NCBI RefSeq assembly: GCF_023073315.1
Contig: NZ_JADPJH010000018.1
Location: forward strand, 310,494-374,493
Direction of reading: 5' to 3'
DNA: 64,000 bases
Source of the DNA: Bradyrhizobium sp. 1
Lineage (GTDB): Bacteria; Pseudomonadota; Alphaproteobacteria; Rhizobiales; Xanthobacteraceae
Below the pieces are notes generated by a model. The model was given only the letters and a program-made list of their open reading frames with translations, was not told the DNA's origin and ran no database searches. Each line of letters starts with the position of its first letter. Position 1 is the stretch's first letter. Positions 27,120 through 35,745 of the stretch are shown one piece after another. The translations under genes were made by a program, and so were the position numbers.

Positions 27120-28679
27120 CTACCTCATCCCCGCGCGCCGAAAACCTTCGAGATAATGCTCGCGATCCTCGGCCCGCAGCATCGGCAGCTCACGCGTGAG
27201 CCAGGCGAGCGAGAGGCCGGGCTGGGTGCGGTGCAGGCCTTGCAGGGCGGATGTCGCGAGCTGAGCGTCACCCAGCATGCCGGCCGCGGCGGTCAACACG
27301 CGATGGGCGCCGACGAAATCGGCGCGCTGCCGCATCGATTCCCGCGCCAGCTGGATGGAGGCATCGTAATTGCGGCCGATGAACTGGGCATAGGCCGCCA
27401 CCCCGCAATAGATCGCCGCGAGCGGATCGCGCGGGCTCAGCCGCAGCGCACGACGGGCGGCAGCATCGCCGTCCTGCCATCGTCCCGCGTAGCACAGCGT
27501 CACGCCGTAAAAGGCGTGCGCCATCGCAAAATTCGGATTGAGCCTCAAGGTCAGCTCGAACTCCGCCAGCGCATCGTCGAAGCGGCGGCGGAAGAGATAA
27601 GTATAGGCGAGGCCGTGATGAGCCCAGGCGTCGTCGCGATCGGCTTCCACCGCCGCAAGTGCTGCGCGTTCGGCGACCGGCACGGTCGCAGCCATGTCGG
27701 CCCAGCCCATATGCGCACCGAAGATATGACTGGTCGCGAGCAGGCCGAGCGCCTTGCCATAGGCGGGGTCGATCGTCGTCGCCTGTTCCAACAGCCCTTG
27801 CGCGGCGGCGTTGTCCTCGCGCGTGATGCGCCAGTAATGCGACAGCGCGCGCATCACGAGGTCCCAGGCGTCAAGGCTGCCCGGCGGCTTCTGCTGGGCG
27901 CGAAAGCTCTCGGCGGCGTAGAGCTGCGGCTCGATCGCGGCGACGATCGCTTCCGTGATCTCGTCCTGCACGGCAAAGATGTCGGCAAGTTCGCGGTCAT
28001 AGCGCTCCGCCCAGAGATGGCTGCCGGTCGAGACGTCGTTGAGCTGCGCCGAGATGCGCACGCGATCGCCGCTCCGCCGCACGCTGCCTTCGAGCACGTA
28101 GCGTACGCCGAGCTCGCGCGCGACCTCGTGGATGTGCACGGCGCGGCCCTTGTAGACGAAGGAGGAGTTGCGCGCGACGACGAAGAACCAGCGCAGCTTC
28201 GACAGCGCGGTGATGATGTCCTCGCTGATGCCGTCGGAGAAATAGTCTTGCTCGCGGTCGCCGCTCATATTGGTGAAGGGCAGCACGGCGATCGCGGGCC
28301 TGTCGGGCAGCGCGAGCATCGTCTGCGGAGCCTGCGTCCCGCGGTTTCGATCGGGCGCGATCGCGGCGAGCTTGGTCTCGACATCGCCGACGAAGCGAAA
28401 GCCCTTGCGCGCGATGGTGCGGATCAGCGCCTGGTTCGCGCCATTGTCGCCGATCGCCTTGCGCGCCGCGTTGATCCGGCTGGTCAGGGTGGATTCGGAG
28501 ACGCTGCGCCCGTGCCAGATCTTGTCGATCAGCTCGTCCTTGCTGACCACCCGGTCGCGGTTTTCCATGAGATGGACGACGAGGTCGAACACCTGCGGTT
28601 CCACGGAAACGGGAACCTGCTCGCGGCTCAGCTCGCGCCGGTCGGTATCGAGAAGGTGGTCCCGGAACATGAACTGCAC
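27120..28679 (-). CDS. winged-helix/TPR regulator, paralogue 2
   Basis: The 519-residue protein has the same architecture as the one at 23843-25393. A winged helix at about 5-100 (PQVFDLVVHLMENRDRVVS, then RKGFRFVGDV) is followed by the TolB-N-like segment (LPFTNMSGDREQDYFSDGISEDIIT) and TPR-like helices ending HYLEGFRRAGMR. The two proteins align along their whole length, including the last residues, so they arose by duplication with the mddA/GFA genes between them. No membrane helix or cyclase domain is seen. Start ATG at 28679 opens directly into the winged helix. CTCA-containing direct repeats lie just upstream. Confidence 0.88.
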   Translation of the reverse strand: MQFMFRDHLLDTDRRELSREQVPVSVEPQVFDLVVHLMENRDRVVSKDELIDKIWHGRSVSESTLTSRINAARKAIGDNGANQALIRTIARKGFRFVGDVETKLAAIAPDRNRGTQAPQTMLALPDRPAIAVLPFTNMSGDREQDYFSDGISEDIITALSKLRWFFVVARNSSFVYKGRAVHIHEVARELGVRYVLEGSVRRSGDRVRISAQLNDVSTGSHLWAERYDRELADIFAVQDEITEAIVAAIEPQLYAAESFRAQQKPPGSLDAWDLVMRALSHYWRITREDNAAAQGLLEQATTIDPAYGKALGLLATSHIFGAHMGWADMAATVPVAERAALAAVEADRDDAWAHHGLAYTYLFRRRFDDALAEFELTLRLNPNFAMAHAFYGVTLCYAGRWQDGDAAARRALRLSPRDPLAAIYCGVAAYAQFIGRNYDASIQLARESMRQRADFVGAHRVLTAAAGMLGDAQLATSALQGLHRTQPGLSLAWLTRELPMLRAEDREHYLEGFRRAGMR

Positions 28680-28687
28680 GTCGAAAA

Positions 28688-28702
28688 CTCAGACCTCACA
28701 AC
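28688..28702. promoter_or_regulatory. CTCA direct repeat upstream of paralogue 2
   Basis: CTCAGAC is followed directly by CTCACAAC, within 25 bases of the start codon of the winged-helix regulator. The CTCACAAC half also occurs twice at 3317-3336, next to another winged-helix regulator. Role inferred only. Confidence 0.3.
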
Positions 28703-28873
28703 GACATCGGGCAATGATGAAATCAAAATGGACTTTTGCTCGAAGTCTGTGAGTCCACTGAGCGGTCGACCCGGTTCACCACGATCGCGTGATGGCAGCC
28801 ATGCTGTTTTCGGATGGGAATACGACCTCGGAGAGTATGTGGCGGTTTGGATCAGATTGCGGCGGGCTCCTCA

Positions 28874-28955
28874 CGTCATTGCGAGCGAAGCAATCCAGAA
28901 TCGTTCCGCGGAGACAGTCTGGATTGCTTCGTCGCAGGAGCTCCTCGCAATGACG
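28874..28955. repeat. intergenic palindromic repeat, copy 2
   Basis: Arms CGTCATTGCGAG (28874-28885) and CTCGCAATGACG (28944-28955) are the same as in the copy at 193-279, and the inner GAAGCAATCCAGA / TCTGGATTGCTTC palindrome is also kept. It occupies part of the 366-base gap between a divergent gene pair; the rest of the gap shows no gene. Confidence 0.85.
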
Positions 28956-29045
28956 GCATTGGTTGTGTGGCCTCGCCCGAATGTCCATTGCCGAACAGCC
29001 CGCCCTGCGTAAGCTGCCCCCATACAAAACACCAACCATAAAGAA

Positions 29046-30413
29046 ATGCCCATGCCCGCCTTTCCCGCCTCCACCACCGTGCTCGACTCCATCCTGTTCC
29101 GCGACGCCTTTGGCACGCCCGAGATGCGCGAGGTGTTTTCCGACATCGCACTGGTTGGCCGCTATGCGGAGGTCGAGGTGGCGCTGGCGAAGGCGGAGGC
29201 GACATGCGGCGTGATTCCGCGCGAGGCAGCCGACCAGATTGCGGCGCGGACCAATGTCGCTGCGCTCGATTTCGATCTGCTGCGGCAGGAGACCGACATC
29301 GTCGGCTATCCGATCCTGCCGCTTGTGCATCAGATGGTGAAGCAATGCGGCGAGGCCGGCCGCTACGTGCATTGGGGCGCGACCACGCAGGACATCATGG
29401 ACACCGCTGTGGTCCTGCAACTGCGCGCCGCGCTGGAGATCGTCGAGCGCGACATCGCCGACTTGCGAAAAATCCTTGCAGACCTCTCCAGGCGTCATCG
29501 CGACACGCCGATGGCGGGCCGCACCCATCTCCAGCAGGCGCTGCCGGTGACGTTCGGCTACAAGACCGCGATCTGGCTCGCGATGTTCGACCGCCATGCC
29601 GAGCGTCTCGCGCAATTGAAGCCGCGTGTCCTGGTCGGGCAGTTCGCGGGCGCGGCGGGCACGCTGGCTTCGCTCGGCGACAAGGGCTTTGAGGTGCAGG
29701 AGGCGCTTTGCGCCGAGTTGAAGCTCGGTGTTCCCGCCTCGACTTGGCACGTTGCCCGCGACGGCTTTGCCGAGGCGGTGAACTTCCTCGCGCTCGTCAC
29801 CGGCTCGCTCGGCAAGATCGCCCTCGACATCATGATCATGGCCTCGACCGAGTTCGCCGAGGTCTACGAGCCCTTCGTCAAGGGCCGCGGCGCCTCCTCG
29901 ACCATGCCACAGAAGCGCAACCCGATCTCCTCGGAACTGATGCTCGCCGCGTCCAAGGCGGTGCGCCAGCATGCCGGGCTGATGCTGGATGCCATGGTGC
30001 AGGATTTCGAGCGCGCCACCGGGCCCTGGCACGCCGAATGGATGGCGATCCCGGAAAGCTTCGTGCTGACCGCCGGCGCGCTGCACCAAGCCAAGTTCGC
30101 GCTTGCCGGGCTCATCGTGGACGAAGCGAAGATGAACAACAATCTCGCCCTTAGCCGCGGCCTAATCGTGGCCGAAGCGGTCATGATGGGACTGGCGCCG
30201 CAGATCGGGCGCCAGGAGGCGCATGACGTGGTTTATGACGCCTGCCGCCAGGCCAACGACAACGGGATCAGCCTTGCCGATGCGCTGTCCGCCGATCCCA
30301 GGATATCCAGCCGCATCGACCGCGCAACAATCGAGGCGCTCACCTCACCGAAAAATTACCTCGGCCTTGCTCCCGCCATGGTCGACCGGGTGCTGAAATC
30401 GGCAACGCGTTGA
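29046..30413 (+). CDS. fumarase/aspartase-superfamily lyase
   Basis: The 455-residue protein belongs to the superfamily of argininosuccinate lyase, adenylosuccinate lyase and carboxymuconate cycloisomerase. Signature SSTMPQKRNP lies at about 284-293, TTQDIMDTA supplies the second conserved region and GRTHLQQALP the catalytic histidine region. These are tetrameric enzymes that cleave C-N or C-O bonds with release of fumarate or cyclise muconates. Length and the HWGATTQDIMDTA wording are closest to the PcaB/adenylosuccinate-like branch. The housekeeping PurB is usually a different gene, so the substrate is left open. Starts at 29046 or 29052 are equally possible. Confidence 0.8.
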   Translation: MPMPAFPASTTVLDSILFRDAFGTPEMREVFSDIALVGRYAEVEVALAKAEATCGVIPREAADQIAARTNVAALDFDLLRQETDIVGYPILPLVHQMVKQCGEAGRYVHWGATTQDIMDTAVVLQLRAALEIVERDIADLRKILADLSRRHRDTPMAGRTHLQQALPVTFGYKTAIWLAMFDRHAERLAQLKPRVLVGQFAGAAGTLASLGDKGFEVQEALCAELKLGVPASTWHVARDGFAEAVNFLALVTGSLGKIALDIMIMASTEFAEVYEPFVKGRGASSTMPQKRNPISSELMLAASKAVRQHAGLMLDAMVQDFERATGPWHAEWMAIPESFVLTAGALHQAKFALAGLIVDEAKMNNNLALSRGLIVAEAVMMGLAPQIGRQEAHDVVYDACRQANDNGISLADALSADPRISSRIDRATIEALTSPKNYLGLAPAMVDRVLKSATR

Positions 30414-30526
30414 AAACCAAGATACGTGAAACCCCGTATCTTTCACAGCCCCCAAGACGCTCGCACACTTGTGTCTCGCGATGCTAGACTTAGATTGAAC
30501 GAGAGACTTTCGGCAAAGGACCCGGC

Positions 30527-31783
30527 ATGACCGATCAACGCATCACCGCCACTTCCATCGATCCCGTGAAGCTCGACCGGTTGGCCGAAGTGGCGGTGAA
30601 GGTGGGACTGGGCTTGCGGCCGGGACAGGACCTTCTTCTGACGGCGCCAGCGATCGCATTGCCGCTGGTGCGGCGGATCGCTGCGCATGCCTACAAGGCC
30701 GGCGCCGGCATCGTGACGCCGATCCTCTCGGACGAGGAGATGACGCTGGCGCGCTACCGCCACGGCCACGACAACAGTTTCGATCGCGCCGCCAACTGGC
30801 TCTACGAGGGCATGGCCAAGGCATTTTCGGACAACACCGCGCGGCTCGCGATTGTCGGCGACAATCCGATGCTGTTGTCGGGCGAAGATGCTTCCAAGGT
30901 CGCGCGCGCCAGCAAGGCCAATTCCATTGCCTATCAGCCGGCGTTGGAAAAGATTGTCAATTTCGACACCAACTGGAACATCATTGCCTATCCGAGCGCA
31001 GCGTGGGCCAAGTTGGTGTTTCCCAACGATTCCGAAGACATTGCGATTGGCAAGCTCGCGGACGCGATCTTCGCCGCGTCCCGCGTCGATCGCGAGGACG
31101 CGCCGGCCAATTGGGCAAGCCACAATGCGGTGCTGCGCGAGCGTACCAACTGGCTCAACGGCCAGCGTTTCCGCGCGCTCCAGTACTCGGGACCGGGGAC
31201 CGACCTCACCATCGGGCTTGCCGACGGTCACGAGTGGGAGGGCGGCGCCTCGCTGGCCAAGAACGGCATCAGCTGCAACGCCAACATCCCGACCGAAGAA
31301 GTGTTCACCACGCCGCATTGCCGCCGCGTCTACGGCCATGTCGTGAGCTCGAAGCCGCTGTCGTACCAGGGCACGCTGATCGACAACATCGCGGTGCGCT
31401 TCGAGGACGGCAAGATCGTCGACGCAAAAGCCTCTCGCGGCGCGGAGGTCCTGAACAAGGTACTCGACACCGACGAGGGCGCGCGTCGGCTCGGCGAAGT
31501 GGCGCTGGTGCCGCATTCCTCGCCGATCTCGCAGAGCGGGCTGCTGTTCTACAACACGCTGTTCGACGAGAACGCGGCGTCTCACATTGCGCTTGGCCAG
31601 TGCTACTCGAAGTGCTTCGTCAACGGCGCGCAGCTCACGCCGCAGCAAATCGCGGCGCAAGGCGGCAACCAGAGCCTGATCCATATCGACTGGATGATCG
31701 GCTCGGCCGAGACCGACATCGACGGCATCATGGCTGACGGCAGCAAGGTGCCGGTGTTCCGCAAGGGCGAGTGGGCGAAGTAG
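30527..31783 (+). CDS. M29-family aminopeptidase
   Basis: The 418-residue cytosolic enzyme matches the thermophilic aminopeptidase (AmpS/PepS, M29) family, which removes N-terminal residues using two zinc or cobalt ions. The metal-site region NIPTEEVFTTPHCRRVYGHV and the C-terminal EVALVPHSSPIS... FYNTLFDENAASHIALGQCY are present. The last has the ENA-x-H-x-A-x-G motif that carries metal ligands. Length is typical. The start at 30527 has AAAGGA upstream at fair spacing. It follows the lyase on the same strand after 113 bases. Confidence 0.9.
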   Translation: MTDQRITATSIDPVKLDRLAEVAVKVGLGLRPGQDLLLTAPAIALPLVRRIAAHAYKAGAGIVTPILSDEEMTLARYRHGHDNSFDRAANWLYEGMAKAFSDNTARLAIVGDNPMLLSGEDASKVARASKANSIAYQPALEKIVNFDTNWNIIAYPSAAWAKLVFPNDSEDIAIGKLADAIFAASRVDREDAPANWASHNAVLRERTNWLNGQRFRALQYSGPGTDLTIGLADGHEWEGGASLAKNGISCNANIPTEEVFTTPHCRRVYGHVVSSKPLSYQGTLIDNIAVRFEDGKIVDAKASRGAEVLNKVLDTDEGARRLGEVALVPHSSPISQSGLLFYNTLFDENAASHIALGQCYSKCFVNGAQLTPQQIAAQGGNQSLIHIDWMIGSAETDIDGIMADGSKVPVFRKGEWAK

Positions 31784-31792
31784 GATTTCGCC

Positions 31793-32347
31793 TCACGCCG
31801 CCGCGTTGCGCAGCATCGGGTGGTTGTCGATGCTGAAGCGGTTGAACAGCGTCGTGAACGGGCTGCCGTCGGTGGCCCGGACGATGGCGTCGGAAGCGGC
31901 CACGGCGTCGTAGAGCGCGCCGACTGGATCGCCTGCCTCGGGCAGGTCAAGTCTGCCACGGATTTCCTCGCGAGCCTCGTTGATGTCGTCCTCGTCGTCG
32001 AGTGTCGCCTCCAGCGCATTCGCCGCGCGCCGCATCTCCTGGAGATCGCCGCCGGTGGAGAATTTGAGGATGTCGAGCCAGTACGGGTGGGCAACGACGA
32101 GCTGGACGAACGCCTCGAAACTCTCCGCGATAATCCCGGCGCGGCCCTCCGATGAGACGTAGAGCACATTCCGCGACGGCAGCAGCACGAAGGCGCCGCC
32201 GGAGCGGTCACTGCCGATCTGCCGAGGGCTATCGACGCCGTCGATGGTGAACCAGCGCTCCTCGTCGGCTGCGAAGGTGACATCGAGGCTGCCGAGCCAG
32301 GCGACCACCTCGCCTTGGGCTGTCAGAACCTCTGGGGTGAGGGGCAT
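31793..32347 (-). CDS. SMI1/KNR4 (SUKH)-like protein
   Basis: The 184-residue soluble protein contains IGSDRSGGAFVLLP, VLYVSSEGRAGIIAESFEAF and VAHPYWLDIL. These follow the SUKH-fold pattern of a glycine-rich strand, then SSEG...A and a Pro-Tyr-Trp block. SUKH proteins often serve as immunity proteins against toxins, though many are housekeeping. No toxin gene is next to it. ATG at 32347 has an AGGAG ribosome site. The gene is convergent with the aminopeptidase, whose stop lies 9 bases away. Confidence 0.5.
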   Translation of the reverse strand: MPLTPEVLTAQGEVVAWLGSLDVTFAADEERWFTIDGVDSPRQIGSDRSGGAFVLLPSRNVLYVSSEGRAGIIAESFEAFVQLVVAHPYWLDILKFSTGGDLQEMRRAANALEATLDDEDDINEAREEIRGRLDLPEAGDPVGALYDAVAASDAIVRATDGSPFTTLFNRFSIDNHPMLRNAAA

Positions 32348-32585
32348 CGGTCTGGCTCCTTCAATAGTCAAGTCCGCGCAATTTGTCGCACCCCGCAAAA
32401 GAAGGGTTCATGTGCGCGAATTCGCAGGGGAATCGTGACGTTAACCGCTTCGCACCTGCAACTTCCGGCTGATTGTCGGGGCCTGCGTAAGAAAGAATTA
32501 AAAACCGGCTACTAGCGTTCCAACATCTTTCGAAACAATTCGGGCCAAGACCCGACCAGTTATATTATATCCCCTGGGGAAGTAG

Positions 32586-33041
32586 ATGTCGCGCGCATTG
32601 ATTGAAATCGCTAGTTGCAATGTGGACCTCGAGCTGCGGCCGATCGAGCCGTCCTGGATCATCGAGGGCAACCCGGTGTCGCGCTCGCACATCCTGTCCA
32701 CCAGCTCCGACGGCACAGCCTCGACCATCATCTGGCAGTGCACCGAAGGCCGCTTCAACTGGTACTACGACATCGACGAGACGATCATGATCATGGAAGG
32801 ATCGATCGTGCTCGAAAGCGACGGCATGCCGCCGAAGCGCTACGGCCCCGGCGACGTCATCTTCTTCCGCGACGGCGCGCACGCCAAATGGCATGTCGAA
32901 GGCCACGTCAAGAAGATCGCCTTCTGCCGCAAGACCAATCCTGCCGTAATCGGCTTCATGATCCGTGTCGTCAACAAGCTCAAGCGGATGTTCGTCCCCG
33001 CCGGCGAGCGCCGTCCGGCCTCACTGCTGGGCGCCGGCTAG
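32586..33041 (+). CDS. cupin-domain protein
   Basis: The 151-residue protein has a single RmlC-like cupin domain (WYYDIDETIMIMEGSIVLESDG..., then YGPGDVIFFRDGAHAKWHVEG). Metal-ligand positions are partly changed: an aspartate and glutamate stand near the first motif and a histidine in the second. This kind of domain suggests a role as a sensor or isomerase-like fold rather than a known enzyme. A C-terminal basic helix (VVNKLKRMFVP) follows. GGGGAAG precedes the ATG at 32586. A terminator-like hairpin follows the gene. Confidence 0.8.
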   Translation: MSRALIEIASCNVDLELRPIEPSWIIEGNPVSRSHILSTSSDGTASTIIWQCTEGRFNWYYDIDETIMIMEGSIVLESDGMPPKRYGPGDVIFFRDGAHAKWHVEGHVKKIAFCRKTNPAVIGFMIRVVNKLKRMFVPAGERRPASLLGAG

Positions 33042-33081
33042 TCGTTTACAGGTTTCAAGAACGCTTCCCAGCGGCCACGAC

Positions 33082-33117
33082 GAAGAGGGGTCGGGATCAA
33101 CATCCCGGCCCCTCTTC
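33082..33117. terminator. hairpin between convergent cupin and amidohydrolase genes
   Basis: GAAGAGGGGTCGGGA (33082-33096) and TCCCGGCCCCTCTTC (33103-33117) pair over 15 bases with one G-T wobble and a 6-base loop. It lies between two convergent genes and probably stops transcription from both sides. The T-tract after it is short. Confidence 0.8.
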
Positions 33118-33120
33118 TTG

Positions 33121-34173
33121 TCAGGACGGCAGATCGAGCCGGTAGAATTCGGTCGCAGTCTGCGAGAACAGCGCCGTCTTCTCGGTCTCGCTCAGGGGCG
33201 CCGCGATGCGCTTGAAGGCGTTGAAGATCACCTGGTAGCTGCATTGGCCCTTGTCCGGTGGGAAATTGCTCTCGAACATCGCGCGCTTCACCCCGAACGC
33301 TTCGATGCAGGTCTCGACATAGGGCCGCCACGCCGCGGCAAGCTCCTCGGAGGACGGGGGCCTCTCGCGCAGGTGGAAGTCATAGCCGAGCAGGCACATC
33401 GCGAGGCCGCCGAGCTTCACCACCACGTTCTCGCATTTCGCGATCTCCTGGATCGACGCGCGCCATTGCGGAAACACTTCTTCGCGTCGTCCGGCAAAGC
33501 GGCCGACGCCGGCCGGGCCGCCGCAATGGTCGAGCACGATTTTGGTGTCGGGGAAGGCGCGCGCGAGTTCGGTCAGTTCGCCGATCTGCGGATGAAATAG
33601 CCAGGCGTCGAAGCTGAGGTTCAGCGGCGCGAGGCAGGCAAAGCCTTTGCGGAAGGTCGGGTCCCGCAACAGGTCCTTCGGCCGGTTCGCATACATGCCG
33701 GCGACGGCGGGATCCTGGTCCCAGGCCGAGGAATGCCGGATGCCGCGGAAGCGGCCGTTGCCGGCCCCGATCTCGGCCTCAAGCACTGGCTTCGCCGCAT
33801 CGCCCAGCAGCAGATTGGCGTGGCTGACGATGCCGGCGCAGATCGCAGCCTTGCCGTAACCGCCGCTTGCGCTCATCGCGGCGACGCCGTTGGCGAACTC
33901 GACCTCGCCGACGGGCCGGAACGCCTCAGGCCCGTGCGCGCGATACATCGAGCGGCAGTCGACATAGACGGTGGCGATGATGTTGTGGCCGGAAGCGATA
34001 TCGGCCGCCATCTCCTCAATCAGGTAGCGGTGCCCGCGATTCCAGAGATGGTGATGGGGATCGACGATCGGCCGCGCCGGATCGATGACCTCCTCCTGAT
34101 ATTGCGCAAGCCAGTCCTCGCGCGGCTCGACGAATAGCCCGCTCGTATTGGCGGGCAGACTGCTTGCAGCCAT
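33121..34173 (-). CDS. amidohydrolase-family metal-dependent hydrolase
   Basis: The 350-residue protein is a TIM-barrel amidohydrolase_2-type enzyme. IVDPHHHLWNRG near residue 36 gives the first metal histidines. KIVLDHCGGPAG gives a later histidine and the ESNFPPDK segment carries the usual aspartate-region replacement. Relatives include lactonases and aromatic decarboxylases such as 2-pyrone-4,6-dicarboxylate lactonase-like enzymes; the substrate is not evident. ATG at 34173 has GAGGGAG upstream. It is cytosolic by lack of a signal peptide. Confidence 0.8.
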   Translation of the reverse strand: MAASSLPANTSGLFVEPREDWLAQYQEEVIDPARPIVDPHHHLWNRGHRYLIEEMAADIASGHNIIATVYVDCRSMYRAHGPEAFRPVGEVEFANGVAAMSASGGYGKAAICAGIVSHANLLLGDAAKPVLEAEIGAGNGRFRGIRHSSAWDQDPAVAGMYANRPKDLLRDPTFRKGFACLAPLNLSFDAWLFHPQIGELTELARAFPDTKIVLDHCGGPAGVGRFAGRREEVFPQWRASIQEIAKCENVVVKLGGLAMCLLGYDFHLRERPPSSEELAAAWRPYVETCIEAFGVKRAMFESNFPPDKGQCSYQVIFNAFKRIAAPLSETEKTALFSQTATEFYRLDLPS

Positions 34174-34286
34174 CGGCGTTTGCTCCCTCTATATTTTTGT
34201 AGTGGGAGCCTAGCACCTCGTCCTTGCACGCAGCAGCGCGCGACGCGCAACCGCGCCCGTCACCGCGAGCACAGCGGATGCTGCCC

Positions 34287-34808
34287 TCAGGCCTTGCGCC
34301 GCTTCGCCCTCACATCGACCACAAGCCGCCAATCCGGCGCCGTAGCGGGCTTGACCTCGCCGAGCCAATGGAACGACTCGCCTGTAAGCTCGGTAAAACT
34401 CCAGCGCGTGAGCTCTCCGGCCTCGGTCGTGCCTTCCTGCACGATGTCCTCGCCACGCGGGCGGCCGATCTGTTGGCGGAACACGCTACGGCCGGGATCG
34501 AACCAGGAAATCCGCCACGCGGAAATCGTAGGGTCGTAGACCCGCAACGTCGTGCCGTACCAATTGCCGGCGATCGGAAAGGCCAGGCTGCCTGCGGGCC
34601 GGGGGATGATCCAGACGTCCTGCACGGCGCGTCCCTCCAGCACCCAGCCGAAATGGATTTCGCCTGATACGGTGTGTTTCGTCCCGTCGGGGCCGTGCGC
34701 GGTGATCTCGGCATCCCAGTCGCCAACAAAGCGGCCGTAAAGCTGGAGCGCCGCCGCGTGCTCGGGGTTCGGTCCGTCCGCGTGCAATAATCTCGCAAAG
34801 TCAGTCAT
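34287..34808 (-). CDS. conserved hypothetical protein, beta-rich
   Basis: This 173-residue soluble protein is rich in beta-strand patterns with tryptophans (RFVGDWDAEITAHGPDGT, GWVLEGRAVQDVWIIP, RISWFDPGRSVFRQQIGR). The form resembles lipocalin-like DUF1579-type proteins, but I cannot assign a family with certainty. The ATG at 34808 has CAGGAG at good spacing. It is on the same strand as its neighbours, with 65 bases to the next gene upstream. Confidence 0.55.
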   Translation of the reverse strand: MTDFARLLHADGPNPEHAAALQLYGRFVGDWDAEITAHGPDGTKHTVSGEIHFGWVLEGRAVQDVWIIPRPAGSLAFPIAGNWYGTTLRVYDPTISAWRISWFDPGRSVFRQQIGRPRGEDIVQEGTTEAGELTRWSFTELTGESFHWLGEVKPATAPDWRLVVDVRAKRRKA

Positions 34809-34873
34809 CTCGATCTCCTGTTGCGAGGAGATCAGCACGAACGAAAGGCAGCCGACTTGGAGAAAATTGCGCG

Positions 34874-35686
34874 TCAGACGCCGTCGAGGATGATCACCGT
34901 TGGCTTCGTCGGCAACGCGTCCCGCGACATCCGGAACGAGCGCTCGCTACGCCGGTCGATCTCGAACTGCTGGCCGATGAGCCGCATGAATTCGTCGAGC
35001 GGAGTGGCGAAGCGGTGCATCGGCAGCACCACCGAAGCGCGCAGCCGCTTGGTGATCTCGGAGACACCGTCGAGCGACATGGTGTAGGTGCCATCGATCG
35101 GCACCATGACGATGTCGAGCCGCCCGATCTGGGCAAAGTGGCTGTCGTCGAGCTTGTGGTGGAGATGGCCGAGATGGCCGATGCAGAGGCCTGCGACCTC
35201 AAAGATGAAGATCGAATTGCCGTCGCGGATCATGTCGGTGCCGGAATCGTCGCCGAAATAACGGCGGATGTCGGTCGTGACGTTGCGGATGAAGGTATCG
35301 CCGATGCGCTCCGACACGATGGCAGGCTTGCCGTCCTCGCCCCAGCCATGCAGCACATGGGGAATGCGTTTGTCGGGAAATAGAGAGTAGTGCGTGCTGT
35401 GGGCCCGGTTCATGGTGGCGACGTCAGGCAGCCGTCCCACCTGGTAGGCGCCGCTATAGTCGGTCGCGATGCGCAAGCCCCCGGGCGTGTCGATAAAATA
35501 GGTGGAATGGCCGGCATAGGTGATCTGGACTTCGGCCGCCGCTGCCGCTTGCCGGTATGCCACTGGCATGGCGCGGGGCGCTGCATTCGCCATTGCCAGG
35601 CATTCGCTGCGCTGCGGCTGCTCCGCAAGGGCAGGTGTCAGCAGCCAACCGAAAAATGCAAAAGCCGTCAGCAATGTTCGAAACAT
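34874..35686 (-). CDS. exported MBL-fold hydrolase, UlaG-like
   Basis: The protein has about 270 residues, with a Sec signal peptide ending at ALAEQ. The beta-lactamase-like fold is of the UlaG type (ITYAGHSTYFIDTPGGLRIATDYSG). Conserved histidines occur in YAGHS, HLGHLHH and LPMHRF, which probably bind metal. Export to the periplasm is unusual for UlaG-like hydrolases. The start is uncertain: ATG at 35686 and at 35707 are both plausible, and neither has a good ribosome site. Substrate unknown. Confidence 0.7.
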   Translation of the reverse strand: MFRTLLTAFAFFGWLLTPALAEQPQRSECLAMANAAPRAMPVAYRQAAAAAEVQITYAGHSTYFIDTPGGLRIATDYSGAYQVGRLPDVATMNRAHSTHYSLFPDKRIPHVLHGWGEDGKPAIVSERIGDTFIRNVTTDIRRYFGDDSGTDMIRDGNSIFIFEVAGLCIGHLGHLHHKLDDSHFAQIGRLDIVMVPIDGTYTMSLDGVSEITKRLRASVVLPMHRFATPLDEFMRLIGQQFEIDRRSERSFRMSRDALPTKPTVIILDGV

Positions 35687-35745
35687 GCAGAACAGTCCGC
35701 CGCTCATGGACGATCTGCGGAGTGTATCTACGAATTATCCTCGCG

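Noticed and set aside
23843..28679. Class III adenylate cyclase domains in the two paralogues
   Set aside because: The TolB-N-like and TPR parts resemble rhizobial cyclase proteins, but the metal aspartates and the cyclase fold are missing; a winged helix takes that place.
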